Positions 1-10,970 of a stretch of DNA of 64,000 bases are shown in pieces. Origin of the DNA: Seminavis robusta (lineage: Eukaryota; Bacillariophyta; Bacillariophyceae; Naviculales; Naviculaceae); the NCBI GenBank assembly GCA_903772945.1, contig CAICTM010000063.1, positions 1 to 64,000 of the forward strand, in the 5' to 3' direction. The notes below the pieces were generated by a model. The model saw only the letters and a program-made list of their open reading frames with translations. It ran no database searches and was not told where the DNA came from. Both the position numbers and the translations under genes were made by a program. The stretch's first letter is position 1. Each line of letters opens with the position of its first letter.

Positions 1-130
1 GGGAGGGGTTAGAGGTAGGTGGATTATCTACGTAAGCCAGCCAGGGCCAGGTTTAGGCAAAGAACAGGCGACATATAGGAGACTAGGTGTCTGTGTGGGA
101 TCAGTGGCAAGAAATTGTGGACCATTACTG
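1..130. repeat. Diverged dispersed repeat, copy 1
   Basis: This stretch resembles 38565-38690 by eye. Shared blocks in the same order are a GATTATC block, an AGCC-AGCC-x-GGGCCAGG block, GCAAAGAA, TGTGGGAT, a GATCAG block and GAAATTG. Spacing between blocks varies, so this is an old copy. No coding capacity is obvious. It could be a relic of a non-autonomous element or of a shared gene-flanking region. Confidence 0.4.
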
Positions 131-264
131 AGGGGCCAAATGTATTTGGCTTTGCTGGGATCCACGGAGAAATAATGGGTAGCTTTTCAAGGGCAATTGA
201 GATACAGGTCTGCATGAAAATGTTTAAAATATCTTGCACAGGCAGCTTTTCCTAAACACCTGTC

Positions 265-1509
265 TTGAAAGAGGAAAGCTTGAAAATCCTTGAGCGGCTG
301 GTGGAAGACACGGAGAACCAAGAACTCATTTTCATCAGAGCCGTTGCTAGTCATTTCCTGGCCTGTCACTACTGTGAGAGTAAGAAGATTCCTCATGCAC
401 ATGCCCACTCCAAAGCCAACGTTCAGTTGTGCAGTAGTGCAACAGCAGAAGACAAAGGGCGAAGCCTCAAATTTGGGGGGAAAGTGGTCTCTGCAAGCGA
501 TGTTTTTGGTGGTCTCAAGAAAGCATCCGACAACATCCGAAAAGGGAGCGGGGACATCTTGGCATGCTGCGATCAAGACTTATGTCTTATTCTTCAGAAG
601 CTGGTTGCCTTGGGTTCAAACCCTTTGGATATCCATATGTCTCTCTCTGAAATGCAACCTGGGACAGCCCAGGAATGGCTTGACTTGGCGCACAAGCTAA
701 GCTCAAAAGTTGCAGATGGTTCCAAACTGTTCAAGATGCCACCAACCCTGAACTCAAAGGCCCTGGCAGCAGTGAAATCCTTTCCTGAGTCTGACAAGAC
801 ATACTTGGTCTTTGGCAAGGGAACCATCCACAGTGTGAGTCAAATTTTTCAAGATCCAGGCTTGCCTGATGAAGTAGCCCAGGATATTGATGCCAAGTTT
901 CAGGATAAGCTTGTATACCGGGTTTTCGAGGTGGATATGATTAGAGTCAAGTGGGGGGAAACTCACAATGTTTTCCGTAGTGTGCAGGTGGTACTCTGCA
1001 GTGCTGAAGATAGCTATGAAAAGAATCTATTGTCAACGTTTGTCGCTGCTTGCTTGGAACCGGAAGGCAAAACCTATTTGGATACACCCGCTCCCGCAGA
1101 TGGTTCGAGACCCAAAAAGGTGCTTTTTGCCACATCGCCCTGTGCCAAACACCCACAGATCAGAACATTCATGGCCAATGATGGGCTGTAAGTTGACATT
1201 GATGTGCTGATTTCGACTGTTCTGCAGCTGCTGGAACAGCAGGCCAACCCAAGACCGCCATGAAGAAAGTATCCCCATTCTCAAAGAAAGCGACTCCTCA
1301 TTTTATGACCATAGCAGCTGGCAACCAGTGTGGGAAGTGTGGGAAAGTTGGCCCCAGCCTGAAGAAGTGTTCTTGTGGAAGCCTACTACTGCAGCAAGGA
1401 GTGCCAGGCAGATCAGTGGCGCAGCCATCGAGCAGATCACAACAAAGCCATGAAAAAGGACAACAAAAAGTCCTCAAAGAAAATGGCCAACAAGAAGTCC
1501 TCGAAGTAG
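265..1509 (+). pseudogene. Decayed MYND-type zinc-finger gene
   Basis: An open frame from 265 (TTG, no convincing ATG) runs about 308 codons to a stop at 1189-1191. The same frame then resumes with plausible protein (VDIDVLISTVLQLLEQQ) to about 1258. Coding sense then hops frame (around 1253-1310), then again to AGNQCGKCGKVGPSLKKC at 1318-1375, and once more at about 1381 to AYYCSKECQADQWRSH and a Lys/Ser-rich tail ending at 1507-1509. Together the last pieces form a MYND zinc finger (C-x2-C, C-x-C, YYC-x3-C, W-x2-H), a protein-interaction module. A possible GTAAGT...CAG intron at 1188-1227 does not restore the MYND frame. One stop and about three frame changes argue for a pseudogene; a poor assembly is the alternative. 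Confidence 0.6.
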
Positions 1510-2079
1510 GGATGCATCTGCTTATTGTAATCTGCACAATCTGTGCAGATGTGGAACACAGCACAATCAAAGGGCCACACGAAGGTGGCCTGCCCAAGCA
1601 TGGATTCTCATTCTAAATTTCACGGGGAAATGTTGGGACCCAGCAGAATCGAATCTCAAGAAATCTATATTTATCTATCTATCAATCCATCTAGCCACTA
1701 TCTAAAGAAAGTCCTACTAGCTAGCGAGTTGCACAATTATTTCATCCTCGTTTTATTTATCTATCTATCTATCTATCTATCAACCATCTAGCCACTATCT
1801 AAAGAAAGTCCTAGCAAGTTGCACATTATTTCATACTCATTTGATTGGTATCCGGTCGTTCAAGGGTATCTGAATCCCTGCCAAGCAAGACATCCTAAGG
1901 AAACCCCCTCCTCGCAATGCCAGGTACATGATGGGGATAGCCTGAAAAAAGAGGACCGCATCGCGGCCTTCGGGGGACCCTCAAGCTTGTAGATAATTCT
2001 ACGAAATAACGAAACCTTTTTCTTTTTAACCTGTACGAGTCTACCGGTATGCCCTCCGCGTCCCACAGCACCAACCGTG
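1510..2079. repeat. TATC microsatellite inside an ~90-bp tandem duplication
   Basis: Two adjacent copies (about 1665-1754 and 1755-1845) each hold a TATC tract, then CATCTAGCCACTATCTAAAG, then a shared AAGTCCTA...GTTGCACA-ATTATTTCAT block. The second copy has more TATC units. The rest of the interval, up to the stop of the next gene at 2080, shows no gene. Confidence 0.75.
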
Positions 2080-5000
2080 CTACCGTGCTGCCGTCAAGAG
2101 CTGCGAAGCATTGTCTATTCTCCGGATCCGTGACCCCGTGACAAATCCGGAGGTATCCATGGTGCGACCTCCTCCGCCCATATTCCTAGTGGACATGCCC
2201 ATAGTCTTGAGCATCGACATGGACGAAGTGCGACGTTGGTTACGTTTCCCAGCATTCGTGGGCCGATGTCGAGTTCCGAATTCGCCACTGGTGTCCTGCC
2301 CGCCATCACAGTGGGACGGACCATTACCCCGAAAGGACATTCTCATGCTGCCGTGGTTCATGCTGCTGTGGTTCGAGAGCATATTCATGGAATTAGACCG
2401 TCTCCGTTGACGACGAGTTCCAAAACTAATTCTTGGAGTTGGATCATGACCATGCGACATCGCTGAAGAAACATGCTGCATAGAGGATGCCCGGTGCTGT
2501 CGACGCCGTGCTTTCTGTAGAGAAGCGCGGGGAGCCTGGCCATACAAATCATGATAATCATACTCCTCCGTCGCCACTGCTGTTTCCGGGGCGTCGGGAG
2601 TGGCATCTCCGTACCCCAGATCCACAGTGGAAGGTGTAGGTTTGCGAAGATCGTAGGCCTGTCCTTGATTGTCAGGCTGGGCATCTCCGTATCCCAAATC
2701 TGGTGCGGCATTCCCATATCCCAAATCTGGTTTGGTGTTTCCATATCCCAAATCTGGTGCGGCCTTGCCATAGCCAAGATCGGGAGCAGCGTCCGGAGCG
2801 GCATCTCCATAACCAAGATCGGGGGCAGTGTCAGGAGCGGCATCTCCATATCCGAGATCGTCGTCGTCGTCATCGTCTCCATAACCAAGGCCGGCTTTTC
2901 CGTAACCAGGATTCGGCGTGGCACTTCCGTAGACGTGAGCGAGAGCCGCCATCCCATAGCCACTTGGCTTAGGGCTAGCTTTCTTCAATTTCAAATCCAG
3001 AATTGGGATTTGTTTTTGTTTTGGCTCTCCGTAGGTATCGACAGAACAGATCGAAGTATCGTCATCGTCATCATCAAAAATGCTAGTTGTCGATATTTCG
3101 TTCGGATCATCGTCATCCGAATCATCGTCTTCGTCCTCGTCAAAGCTCGCGGTGCGGCTGGGCCTCTTGATGACGCTTGTCATGGGCATGTCCCCCCCTT
3201 GTTTCTTTTTTCCTCCATTGGTTTGACGATTTCTCGGCAGCCCATGCAACGAGAGAGACAAGCCTCCTCTTGTTGCCGCTAGCGATCCCAAATAAGAAGA
3301 CCCGGCAGCCTGGTTGTCAATGCCACCACCGGCAGTACCAGGACCGAAAGCACTAGTAGGGCTGGTGTTGGCGTATCCAGGTTGAATTTGTTTGATCTTT
3401 GACGCTCGCCGTTGCGGGGAAATGCTGGATCTGCGTGCCGGGGAGAGCGATGCGCGTCGTTTTTGGAAGGCATCATTGGATTCGGAGGTAGATCGACTGC
3501 GCATCAAACTCTTCCTTGTTGGCTTGGGAATGCCGAGTGGAGAGCTGCTGCTGCCACCGTGATCTTCCGAAGTCGATCTGCTGCGCATCAAACTTTGCCT
3601 TGGTTTCTTAATACTAATGCCGGTTCCATGCATACTGCTATGCATGCTGCCGGGCGTTCGAGACGGCGATGGCGAGGAACGTGTCTTTTGTTGTTGTGTG
3701 GATCCCTCATCGCGCTTGTTGTTGTTTCGAGATGGCGACGGTCGTCCTCTTCGTCCTCGGGTATGCGTGCTGCTGCCGCCCGCGAGAGGATCTCCTCGTC
3801 GGGTGGACTGATGAGCACTGCCACCCCGCAAAATGTCTCCATCCAATGCCACGGAAAAGCCTTGTTGTGACATACTATTGTTATTGTCAGTCTTTTTCTT
3901 GCTGCGCGTGGGGCTCCGACTTCGACTGCGACTCGGACTGCGCCGTTTGGCATCTTCCTGTCGATGTTTGTAGCTGTATTTGAGATCGGGAACGCCATAG
4001 CCAAATGACGCTGAAATATGTGACATGGATGTGGATCGAAGAGTGTGTTTGCGCATATGAGTCGATCCCGCCGACAGCGTTGGAGGAGGAGGAGTCTGAT
4101 GACTGTCATTACCACTACTTCCGTCCAGTGAAATGTGACTGGGAATAATGTGTTGCGAATTGTTGTGGAGACTTTGCGCATGCAGGACCTGTTCCAACCC
4201 GGCTCGTTTTCCTCCTTCGGCGGCGAACAATAGTTGTTCCAAACTGGTTCGCTTTTCTTGTGCCATGACATCATCGTCGTCGTCATTATTATTAGTAGTA
4301 GTATTGTCGTTGTCTCCTTTCAAGAGAGATGAAAGAGAGACTCCAAGACGTTCCATACTCGAACGCGTATTGTCGGATCGACTGCGTCCTCGTTCTGTCA
4401 ACGGCAATTTGGCCCGCATGGTGAAGGAAATGTTGCGTTCGAGTGGATTTTTCTTTTTCTTTTCGGCAAACACATTGTTGACGGACAGGCTGCGTGTCAT
4501 CATGAGACTGCTGGACGATGCACTGCGTGACATGCGGCGATTATTTGTGGATGTGGTTGAAGAAGAAATGGCCGCACTGGCCGATTTGATACTGGAATTG
4601 CTCTCGTTCAAATCGAGCGTTGGCATGCTGTTTTGGTTGTCAAAACTGGCAGCACTTAGTTGTTGAATGGCTGCTCCCCGGACAAAAGTTTTTCGTACCG
4701 GCGATAGAACTCCCCATGCGACGGTTTGTCGTGACGGTTTACTCCAATCTCGTTCTTCTTTGGGTGCATGAGCACTATAATTGTGATTGCTGTTGTGTTT
4801 GTGTTTGTGATGATGATCGTGTTTATTGTGATGATGAGGAAGACGAGTAGAACCACATTGGCACAAGGCTTCCTCAGGACACGTCGAGACACGACGAAAG
4901 GGAGCTTGAGTCTCTGGTGGTGTTTTTTTTTCTTCGTCGTCGTCGTCATCTTCGTCAATGTTGCTCAGACCATGCTTGGTAATATTGTTGTTGTGTTGAC

Positions 5001-6117
5001 TACCGTCATCATCAGTATCATCATCATCATTATCATTATAACTCTCCTCACTACTCACACTCAAGTCCAAATCGTCTTCGTCAATATCATCGACTTCCAT
5101 GAGTACCGTGGGACGTCGATTGCGATGTTCCTTGACCAAATCGGACGTTCCACATCGTTTGAGCGGACTCGGCATGGATGCCTTTTTGGGTGGGCGGTGG
5201 AGTGCAACGTTGCGCATGTTGGCCAAGGAACTGGGCATGCCGGTTTCTCGACGAACCCCACCCGCACTTCCCCCTCGTTTGGGACCACGGCGGGGTCGTT
5301 GTTGGGGTGCTGCTGGTTTGGTTGTACTTGTAGTACTTGTAGATGTAGTACTCGCAGTAGTAGTATGGTTGTTGTTTTTGCTACTGGTGGACGGAGGTGT
5401 CTTCTTTTTCTCTTTGAGTTCCGTGAAAGAGTCTGTTGTAGTAGTAGTATTGTCGTCTAATAACGAGCTGGCAGCAGCAGGAGTGCTGTCCTTGTCGTGA
5501 TTTGACACGGCGAGACTCGAACTGGAATCATCAAAGAGAGCCTCTCTGGAAGGAGTGCCATAGGTGATGATGGGACCACTACTTGGATTTTTTTCTTTGG
5601 TTTGCGAGTTTCGTTTTTTTTCTCGAGTGAGACTACTGCGTTGAAAGCGAGAGGATCGCGAATTTCGTTTTGGTTCTGTTGCTGTTGCATTGGGAGTCGG
5701 TTGTTGCTGTTCGGAAAACGAATTTCTCCAACTCATTCGGGAAGACGAATCGTCCAAGAGAGCTTCTCCCAACGACAGTGAGGATCGGGCGGAATGATGA
5801 CTGGAATTGTTACCCGTCAAGATGGGTTCTTCGTCCAACGGAACATCGTCTTCCTTGTGCTGGACTGTTTTCAAGATCAACGAATTCTTCTTGGGAGGCA
5901 TTTTGCGAGGGACATGTTGTTGTTGATGTTGATGTTGATGTTGATGTTGATCTCTACCATTATTCATAGTGCTGCCATTCCTCGCCTCGCCATGATTGCC
6001 AGCCGACGTCGACCGATACCGTCGAGCGGGAAGACCATTGGCGCTCCCATTCAAAAGCCCGGAAGAATCAGAAGGTAGATTACTCGCTCGTCGCTTGGAA
6101 TAATCGATTAGCACCAT
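2080..6117 (-). CDS. Family member A: long disordered LIDYSK/FVTGSRIRR protein with LGYG repeats
   Basis: An uninterrupted 1345-codon frame. The start is the ATG at 6117 (MVLIDYSKRR), not the TTG 20 codons upstream, because the family's N-terminal block follows at once. Seen: LIDYSK at residues 3-8; poly-His/Gln, Ser, Asn, Asp and Thr tracts; repeated basophilic sites such as SLMRSRSTSE (two near-copies around 3490-3600); a central block SFTMR near residue 562 followed by a ME-x-L-x-x-SL-x-x-LL helix; about ten LGYG-x-x-x-PD repeats (about 2580-2940); and FVTGSRIRR at about 1324-1332, close to the C-terminus. There is no signal peptide or membrane segment, so it is probably intracellular and largely disordered. 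Function unknown. It is the longest of six paralogues in the window and the only one with LGYG repeats. Confidence 0.85.
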   Translation of the reverse strand: MVLIDYSKRRASNLPSDSSGLLNGSANGLPARRYRSTSAGNHGEARNGSTMNNGRDQHQHQHQHQQQHVPRKMPPKKNSLILKTVQHKEDDVPLDEEPILTGNNSSHHSARSSLSLGEALLDDSSSRMSWRNSFSEQQQPTPNATATEPKRNSRSSRFQRSSLTREKKRNSQTKEKNPSSGPIITYGTPSREALFDDSSSSLAVSNHDKDSTPAAASSLLDDNTTTTTDSFTELKEKKKTPPSTSSKNNNHTTTASTTSTSTTSTTKPAAPQQRPRRGPKRGGSAGGVRRETGMPSSLANMRNVALHRPPKKASMPSPLKRCGTSDLVKEHRNRRPTVLMEVDDIDEDDLDLSVSSEESYNDNDDDDTDDDGSQHNNNITKHGLSNIDEDDDDDEEKKTPPETQAPFRRVSTCPEEALCQCGSTRLPHHHNKHDHHHKHKHNSNHNYSAHAPKEERDWSKPSRQTVAWGVLSPVRKTFVRGAAIQQLSAASFDNQNSMPTLDLNESNSSIKSASAAISSSTTSTNNRRMSRSASSSSLMMTRSLSVNNVFAEKKKKNPLERNISFTMRAKLPLTERGRSRSDNTRSSMERLGVSLSSLLKGDNDNTTTNNNDDDDDVMAQEKRTSLEQLLFAAEGGKRAGLEQVLHAQSLHNNSQHIIPSHISLDGSSGNDSHQTPPPPTLSAGSTHMRKHTLRSTSMSHISASFGYGVPDLKYSYKHRQEDAKRRSPSRSRSRSPTRSKKKTDNNNSMSQQGFSVALDGDILRGGSAHQSTRRGDPLAGGSSTHTRGRRGRPSPSRNNNKRDEGSTQQQKTRSSPSPSRTPGSMHSSMHGTGISIKKPRQSLMRSRSTSEDHGGSSSSPLGIPKPTRKSLMRSRSTSESNDAFQKRRASLSPARRSSISPQRRASKIKQIQPGYANTSPTSAFGPGTAGGGIDNQAAGSSYLGSLAATRGGLSLSLHGLPRNRQTNGGKKKQGGDMPMTSVIKRPSRTASFDEDEDDDSDDDDPNEISTTSIFDDDDDDTSICSVDTYGEPKQKQIPILDLKLKKASPKPSGYGMAALAHVYGSATPNPGYGKAGLGYGDDDDDDDLGYGDAAPDTAPDLGYGDAAPDAAPDLGYGKAAPDLGYGNTKPDLGYGNAAPDLGYGDAQPDNQGQAYDLRKPTPSTVDLGYGDATPDAPETAVATEEYDYHDLYGQAPRASLQKARRRQHRASSMQHVSSAMSHGHDPTPRISFGTRRQRRRSNSMNMLSNHSSMNHGSMRMSFRGNGPSHCDGGQDTSGEFGTRHRPTNAGKRNQRRTSSMSMLKTMGMSTRNMGGGGRTMDTSGFVTGSRIRRIDNASQLLTAAR

Positions 6118-6901
6118 TGTGGAATGCTGGACCACCAAGGAAGGAAGTGTCCCCAACCCACAAGAAAGTGATGGCAACTGGATAGCTCGCTAGCTAGAAT
6201 GCAACTGATGGCTTGATCTATAAACAAACACTGATGGCTTGATCTACATACAAGGCGGTCTTGGGTAAAGACCGCGTTCTTTGTTTCTTTTGTTTGTTGC
6301 CTTGTGAGAAAGCACAAAGAAGAAGTGGTTGCCATCACAGATCATGGAGGCAGATGCCGTTGGCATTTTAGAAGCGAAGCCTCCAAGGTCAAGGAGAAGT
6401 CCGCCCTCCATGACTTTTTCGTTCAAGGTCATTCAACCAACATTTCGATTTATCGTATCGTGGACATTGATTATCCGCTTTTAACTCTCATTGTCTCCTG
6501 CTTTGCGGCTTTTAATTAATTTAAGTACTCCAAGCACCCCAACAAACACAGAGTATTTACTCCAGTGGAGATTACAGCAAATAAAAATGATCATGTTGGT
6601 ACTGTATCGAGAGCGGGATCTTCTTTGGGGTACGGTACGGTACTTAACCAGACTAGCCGGCTATATTTGGAGTTGAGGGGATGGTGGTATTAATCTACTC
6701 CATTGTTATTTATTAATACCTTAACTACCTGACGAACACTCTACATGTATCTTCCCGCACAAAGCAGAGCCCCCGACGCTGGGACCGAGATCTACATCAA
6801 ATAAAGGACACCGGAGGTGTAATAGATATACCGGGCGAGCTGAATTGAAAGATGGGCGGGCATAATAATATTGTTAAAGTTTGGCTGAAGGTAGTGTCAT
6901 T
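6118..6901. other. Intergenic, upstream of member A
   Basis: No gene or RNA recognised. A short direct repeat (GATGGCTTGATCTA, near 6207 and 6234) lies just upstream of member A. A GGTACGGTACGGTA tract lies near 6636. Confidence 0.5.
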
Positions 6902-7105
6902 AGATTTTTCCGTCTGAGAAAGTGGCGTGGTAGCTTACGGGAGTTTAGAGGTGTGCAACGTGAGACGTAAGATTTTTCCGTCTGAGAAAGTGGCGTGGTA
7001 GCTTACGGGAGTTTAGAGGTGTGCAACGTGAGTCAATAGATTTTTCCATCTGAGAAAGTGGCGTGGTAGCTTACGGGAGTTTAGAGGTGGGCATAGTGAG
7101 GAAAA
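6902..7105. repeat. Three-copy 68-bp tandem repeat
   Basis: Units begin at 6902, 6970 and 7038, each with AGATTTTTCC, GTCTGAGAAAGTGGCGTGGT and AGCTTACGGGAGTTTAGAGG. Units 1 and 2 are almost identical; unit 3 differs at a few positions near its start and end. Such low divergence means recent duplication. No open frame or promoter is evident. Confidence 0.9.
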
Positions 7106-7340
7106 TATTAGGATCCGTTGCTACCGTATGATTATTATGAGAATGCCTGAGAAAGAGGGGGTTGAAGTAAATCTCTAACCCTAAGGATAACCAACCAACC
7201 AAACCCACCACCACCACAATAAACGGGGTCAGAGATCACGGGGGTCTGCCCGGTATATTTTGCATCCTTTCATCGTAGTCACCTCAGACCACGCGCTTTC
7301 ACTCGAAAAGAGCACAATAAGGCATTGAGGCGATGATATC

Positions 7341-7920
7341 GTGAAACGTAACACGAGATGGATCAACAATCAACAGGAAGCACTACCAGAACCCAACAGG
7401 GTACAGGTCCATGAGGGCAAACCGGAAGCTGAAAAAGTGGCAGCACCGTTTGCTGCAGATATTGGGTCTGGTCTTGCCGGTATGAGACTGTCCGACGAGG
7501 AGCGGACATGGGCGTTGGAAATCAAACAAGCCATTGAAGCAACAACTCCAGAATTGGACAATCTGAATGATTTTTCCTGTGCTCAGCTTGCTCTGATTGG
7601 ACAAGAGAATGAATCAGCTCGATCTGTCACGGGCGTTCAAACTGCAGGAAATCCGGCAAGGCATTGTAGATAGTTTGGATGGACAGAGGGTGCTGAAAAA
7701 GCATTGGATCTTTACCCTGGATTGCTGTTGTCTTTCAGTTTCGGCAACTACCAGGATGGCACCTATGTTATTGTGTTTGACGCTTCCAAACAACTTTCTG
7801 AATTCTCGTGTGGATGGAATCAAGACAAGAAAGATGCAAAAATTCATTTCGTGAACAACTGACTGTGCTTCACCAGATTTTGAAGCCATTCGAGGGGGTC
7901 AAATCATCGTTTTAAAACCA
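7341..7920 (+). pseudogene. Decayed CRAL-TRIO-like (SEC14-type) gene fragment
   Basis: The piece from 7341 (no ATG) encodes a 110-codon frame with DEERTWALEIKQAIEATTP, then frame hops. Other frames carry LDLSRAFKLQEIRQ (about 7615), then ALDLYPGLLLSFSFGNY and DGTYVIVFDASKQLSEF (about 7695-7805), then a short remnant to 7915. The order, a small helical N-terminus and then an alternating hydrophobic 'PG-x-x-LSFSF...GTYVIVFD' strand segment, resembles CRAL-TRIO lipid-binding proteins of diatoms. That assignment is from memory and tentative. At least two frame changes and no start argue for a dead gene. Confidence 0.45.
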
Positions 7921-10900
7921 AGAAGCCAGTCTTGACGAAGTGCGCAGCCCAGCTCCTGGACTCTACACCAACTGCGTCCGTCTGTCCTTGACGAATGTCT
8001 CAAGGAGAGCGCAGCTGCGTTTGATAGCATCGTTTTCAGTGACCTGCAGATCTGGCTGTGTTCAACGTCCCTGGCCAATAGCAACCAACACAACGTGTGA
8101 CGGTTTTGTTCCTGTAGTTCTCGCTACGCTACGCGTTCCTACAGGCGTGGCGATGGCATCGCACTGAAGCAGGCGCGACGAAGGAGCTCATTCTTCTCCC
8201 ATGCAAACCCAAAGCCACCTTTGGTGATTGCGAAGGAACAGGCTCAATACTGCAGTTAGTGTTGTTAGTGTACATGACGCTTTCGCTCTCCGCGGTGCGG
8301 GGCGGGACGGCGGCTCTTCTCCAATGAAGCCGAATGTCGGAGTATTGAGGGGACCCGACAGCAGAGCCCCATCCTTCAGTTGGAGTAGCAAGCAAGCGAA
8401 CTGATTCTGGCTCTCTCGTCCACCGGGACCGACGGGGACTCGTGTCGAGCGAGTTGGTCGATCGAAAACTGAATGTCAAAGGCGGGCATGGCTAGTGCTG
8501 GCTTTCCCAACAAAACAGATACTTTATCCGCTGCTTGGCTGCTTCCAAACCTTCTTGTACGGGCGACAAGTAGAGCCCTGCTTGCCTTGCCTCGGGCGAC
8601 AAAGGAAGATAGATCAATTATTCTGTGGGTTTCCCAGGCGGCTTTGGGGGGGGGACCTTCGACCTTGGCCTACGTAGACCGCAAATATCCAGTGCAGTCT
8701 CCCCTTCTAAAAGGAGCGAACAACATGCACTACAGCGGCCATAGCTGAGCACTAGTACTCAATAGCTCGCTCTTTGAAGAGTGCATGCAAGCTTGCATCT
8801 GGGCACAATCCTTTACGTAGCTCTGCTGGTGCCAGTGCCCCAGTCGAATCGTCGGGCCACCGGTCCCATGTCACCGTGACCACACACAAGCACGCGCCTT
8901 CGGTTCAATGGATCTTGCTTTTGGCTGTAGAGAAGGGAAAGCGCACGAAGAAGGCGCCAGAGAATGTCGCGGTTTTCTATTTGGTGGCCCACACCAGCTA
9001 TCGCGACACTACTCGTACTCGTACTTGATTTCGGCACCGGTTCCTTCCAAGAGCACAATACTTCAGGTTCAACTGCTACCAGTACTGGTGACGGGAAAGC
9101 CTCCTGGCTCTGTTTTCAGGTGGGTTTTACGGTGGTACTGGTACCACCTTTCATAACCAACTCTACCGGTGGCCATCCGGGTAAGCTACCGGTGGCTTCC
9201 CACCCGGTACCAATGCTCTCAATTGATATGACCTTCCACTGGCAACACTTTGAAGTGCGGAGTGGGGAGGCTATGCGCTATGTGCAGCAGGTGGCAGTGT
9301 CTTCAAGCTACATTCTGCATTGCCGCTGCCACACTGGTACCAGCGTGATGGATGAAACTAAACTGGTAAAAGGATGACCGATGGTTCAGTAAAGTTCATA
9401 GTTTTACTGGTAAGCTCACCAAAGGCACGCGCCGCAAGAGAAAGCACCTCAACGGTACCGAAACTTCACGAGCAATACTTAATGGAGTGACCCCAAACGG
9501 TCATGAAGAAATAAAAGTACCGGTAAGTTTTTCGTGCCCTCCATATCCACATTCTCTTGCGGAGTACAAGTCGTACTTTAAGTATTAGGCACTGGGTTTA
9601 AGCCTTCTTGTCGCGGAGAATTTTGGCGTGACCCTTCTATGCCCGGATTTGTGGGAAAAGAAACATTGCCTAAATCTTTAAAGTCCAAGTTACTCCTGCT
9701 TCTGGAATTACTTGAGCGCGACTAATCAAACTTTCTGGAAAAATGCTTGCAGAGACCGTGTAAAAACAAGTAAAACCGCAAGCGCGAGCAAAGGCAACAT
9801 ACTCTGTTTCTGTGTCACTTCTGTGTCGTCTCGAGTACACAACCTGGATACTGACCGAACTCTTGGATGCTTGAAGCTACAGCTTGGTATTTTAATAGGA
9901 AGCCCTAGCTAGTCTACTCAGTACACAGTACACGTACTCAGTACATGTAGGAATGAGTGCTCGTCTTTCGTTCGAGATTTAGCTTCTGGCTTGACATAGT
10001 ATAAGGATATTGGGGTCGGGTATACGATCTTTTATCAGAGTAATCTACAAGAAAGATAATGAGGATGAAGCATGAAGGTATAAATCAGCATTGTTTAATT
10101 TGTAAACTCTGCCAGTCTTATCAATCAAAGCATCATCTCCAATCTTATCAAATCCAGTGTCAAAACTCAATGTGGATTTAAAAGGGCATGCTCTACAGTA
10201 TGCCGATTTCCTTAATACTGCCAGTCTACTCATGGGTTCGAGCCTTGAAAACTGCAAAGATTGTCCAATGAACACATTTTTGCCGTGGACGAAAGCGCGA
10301 CACAACTGCGTCAGCTCTGCATCCTGGAGCGATTAGGATGCTATCTGAAAGCACCATGATCTTCAATGTTCTGCCAATTCAGATCTCTAAGTTGCTCTTT
10401 GAAAAGCGGATTTTTAAGCTTAGGCAAGGGGGCTTAGGGAGGTCTACCGGTACTACCAGTATTCACACGGTCCCATACGAGATATTATGAGAACACATCT
10501 TGCTGATCCAGGACTCCAGCAACCAGTCCGATTGGCACACCCAGTCCACACCCACAGTGATTCACCAGAGTAAAAGAGTACGAGCACAGCACCAATGCAG
10601 TTTTCGTGATACCGGTGAGTTCCAGAGCAATCATAGTCCAGTTTGCTGGTTACCATTGTGACACTGTGAGCAGGAAGTTGGTGTTTTGCAGTGCTCACGC
10701 GTCAAGTACTGTTTGCTTCACAGTAAAATGCTTGCTGGTCCCTGCCATGTTGTGATTCAGTGCCACACAGCGCGACCCATCGAGATTACCCTGGTCTCAA
10801 GTAAAGTAAGTGTGAAACAGGAGAGTACCGTGGTGGATCGAGCTTCTGTGTCTCAACATCTGAGTGTCCCATGTGAATTTTGCGCCCTCATCCATCTCCA

Positions 10901-10970
10901 TCTTCTCTCACAATTTTCAGCTCAAGCAACCACCACAGCTACTACTATCTTAACCACACAATCCATCAAG
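7921..10970. other. Gene-poor intergenic stretch
   Basis: Open frames here are short and have no protein-like composition. A 7-bp inverted repeat (CCTGTAG 8111-8117, CTACAGG 8139-8145) flanks a 21-nt loop. From about 9040 to 9540 the words GGTACC, ACCGGT and TACCGGTA recur. No RNA gene recognised. Confidence 0.6.

Noticed and set aside
187-576. 129-codon minus-strand frame
   Set aside because: Shadow of the MYND-gene frame on the other strand; no domain.
2551-3282. 243-codon plus-strand frame
   Set aside because: Antisense of the LGYG repeat region of family member A; its repeats simply mirror the coding strand.
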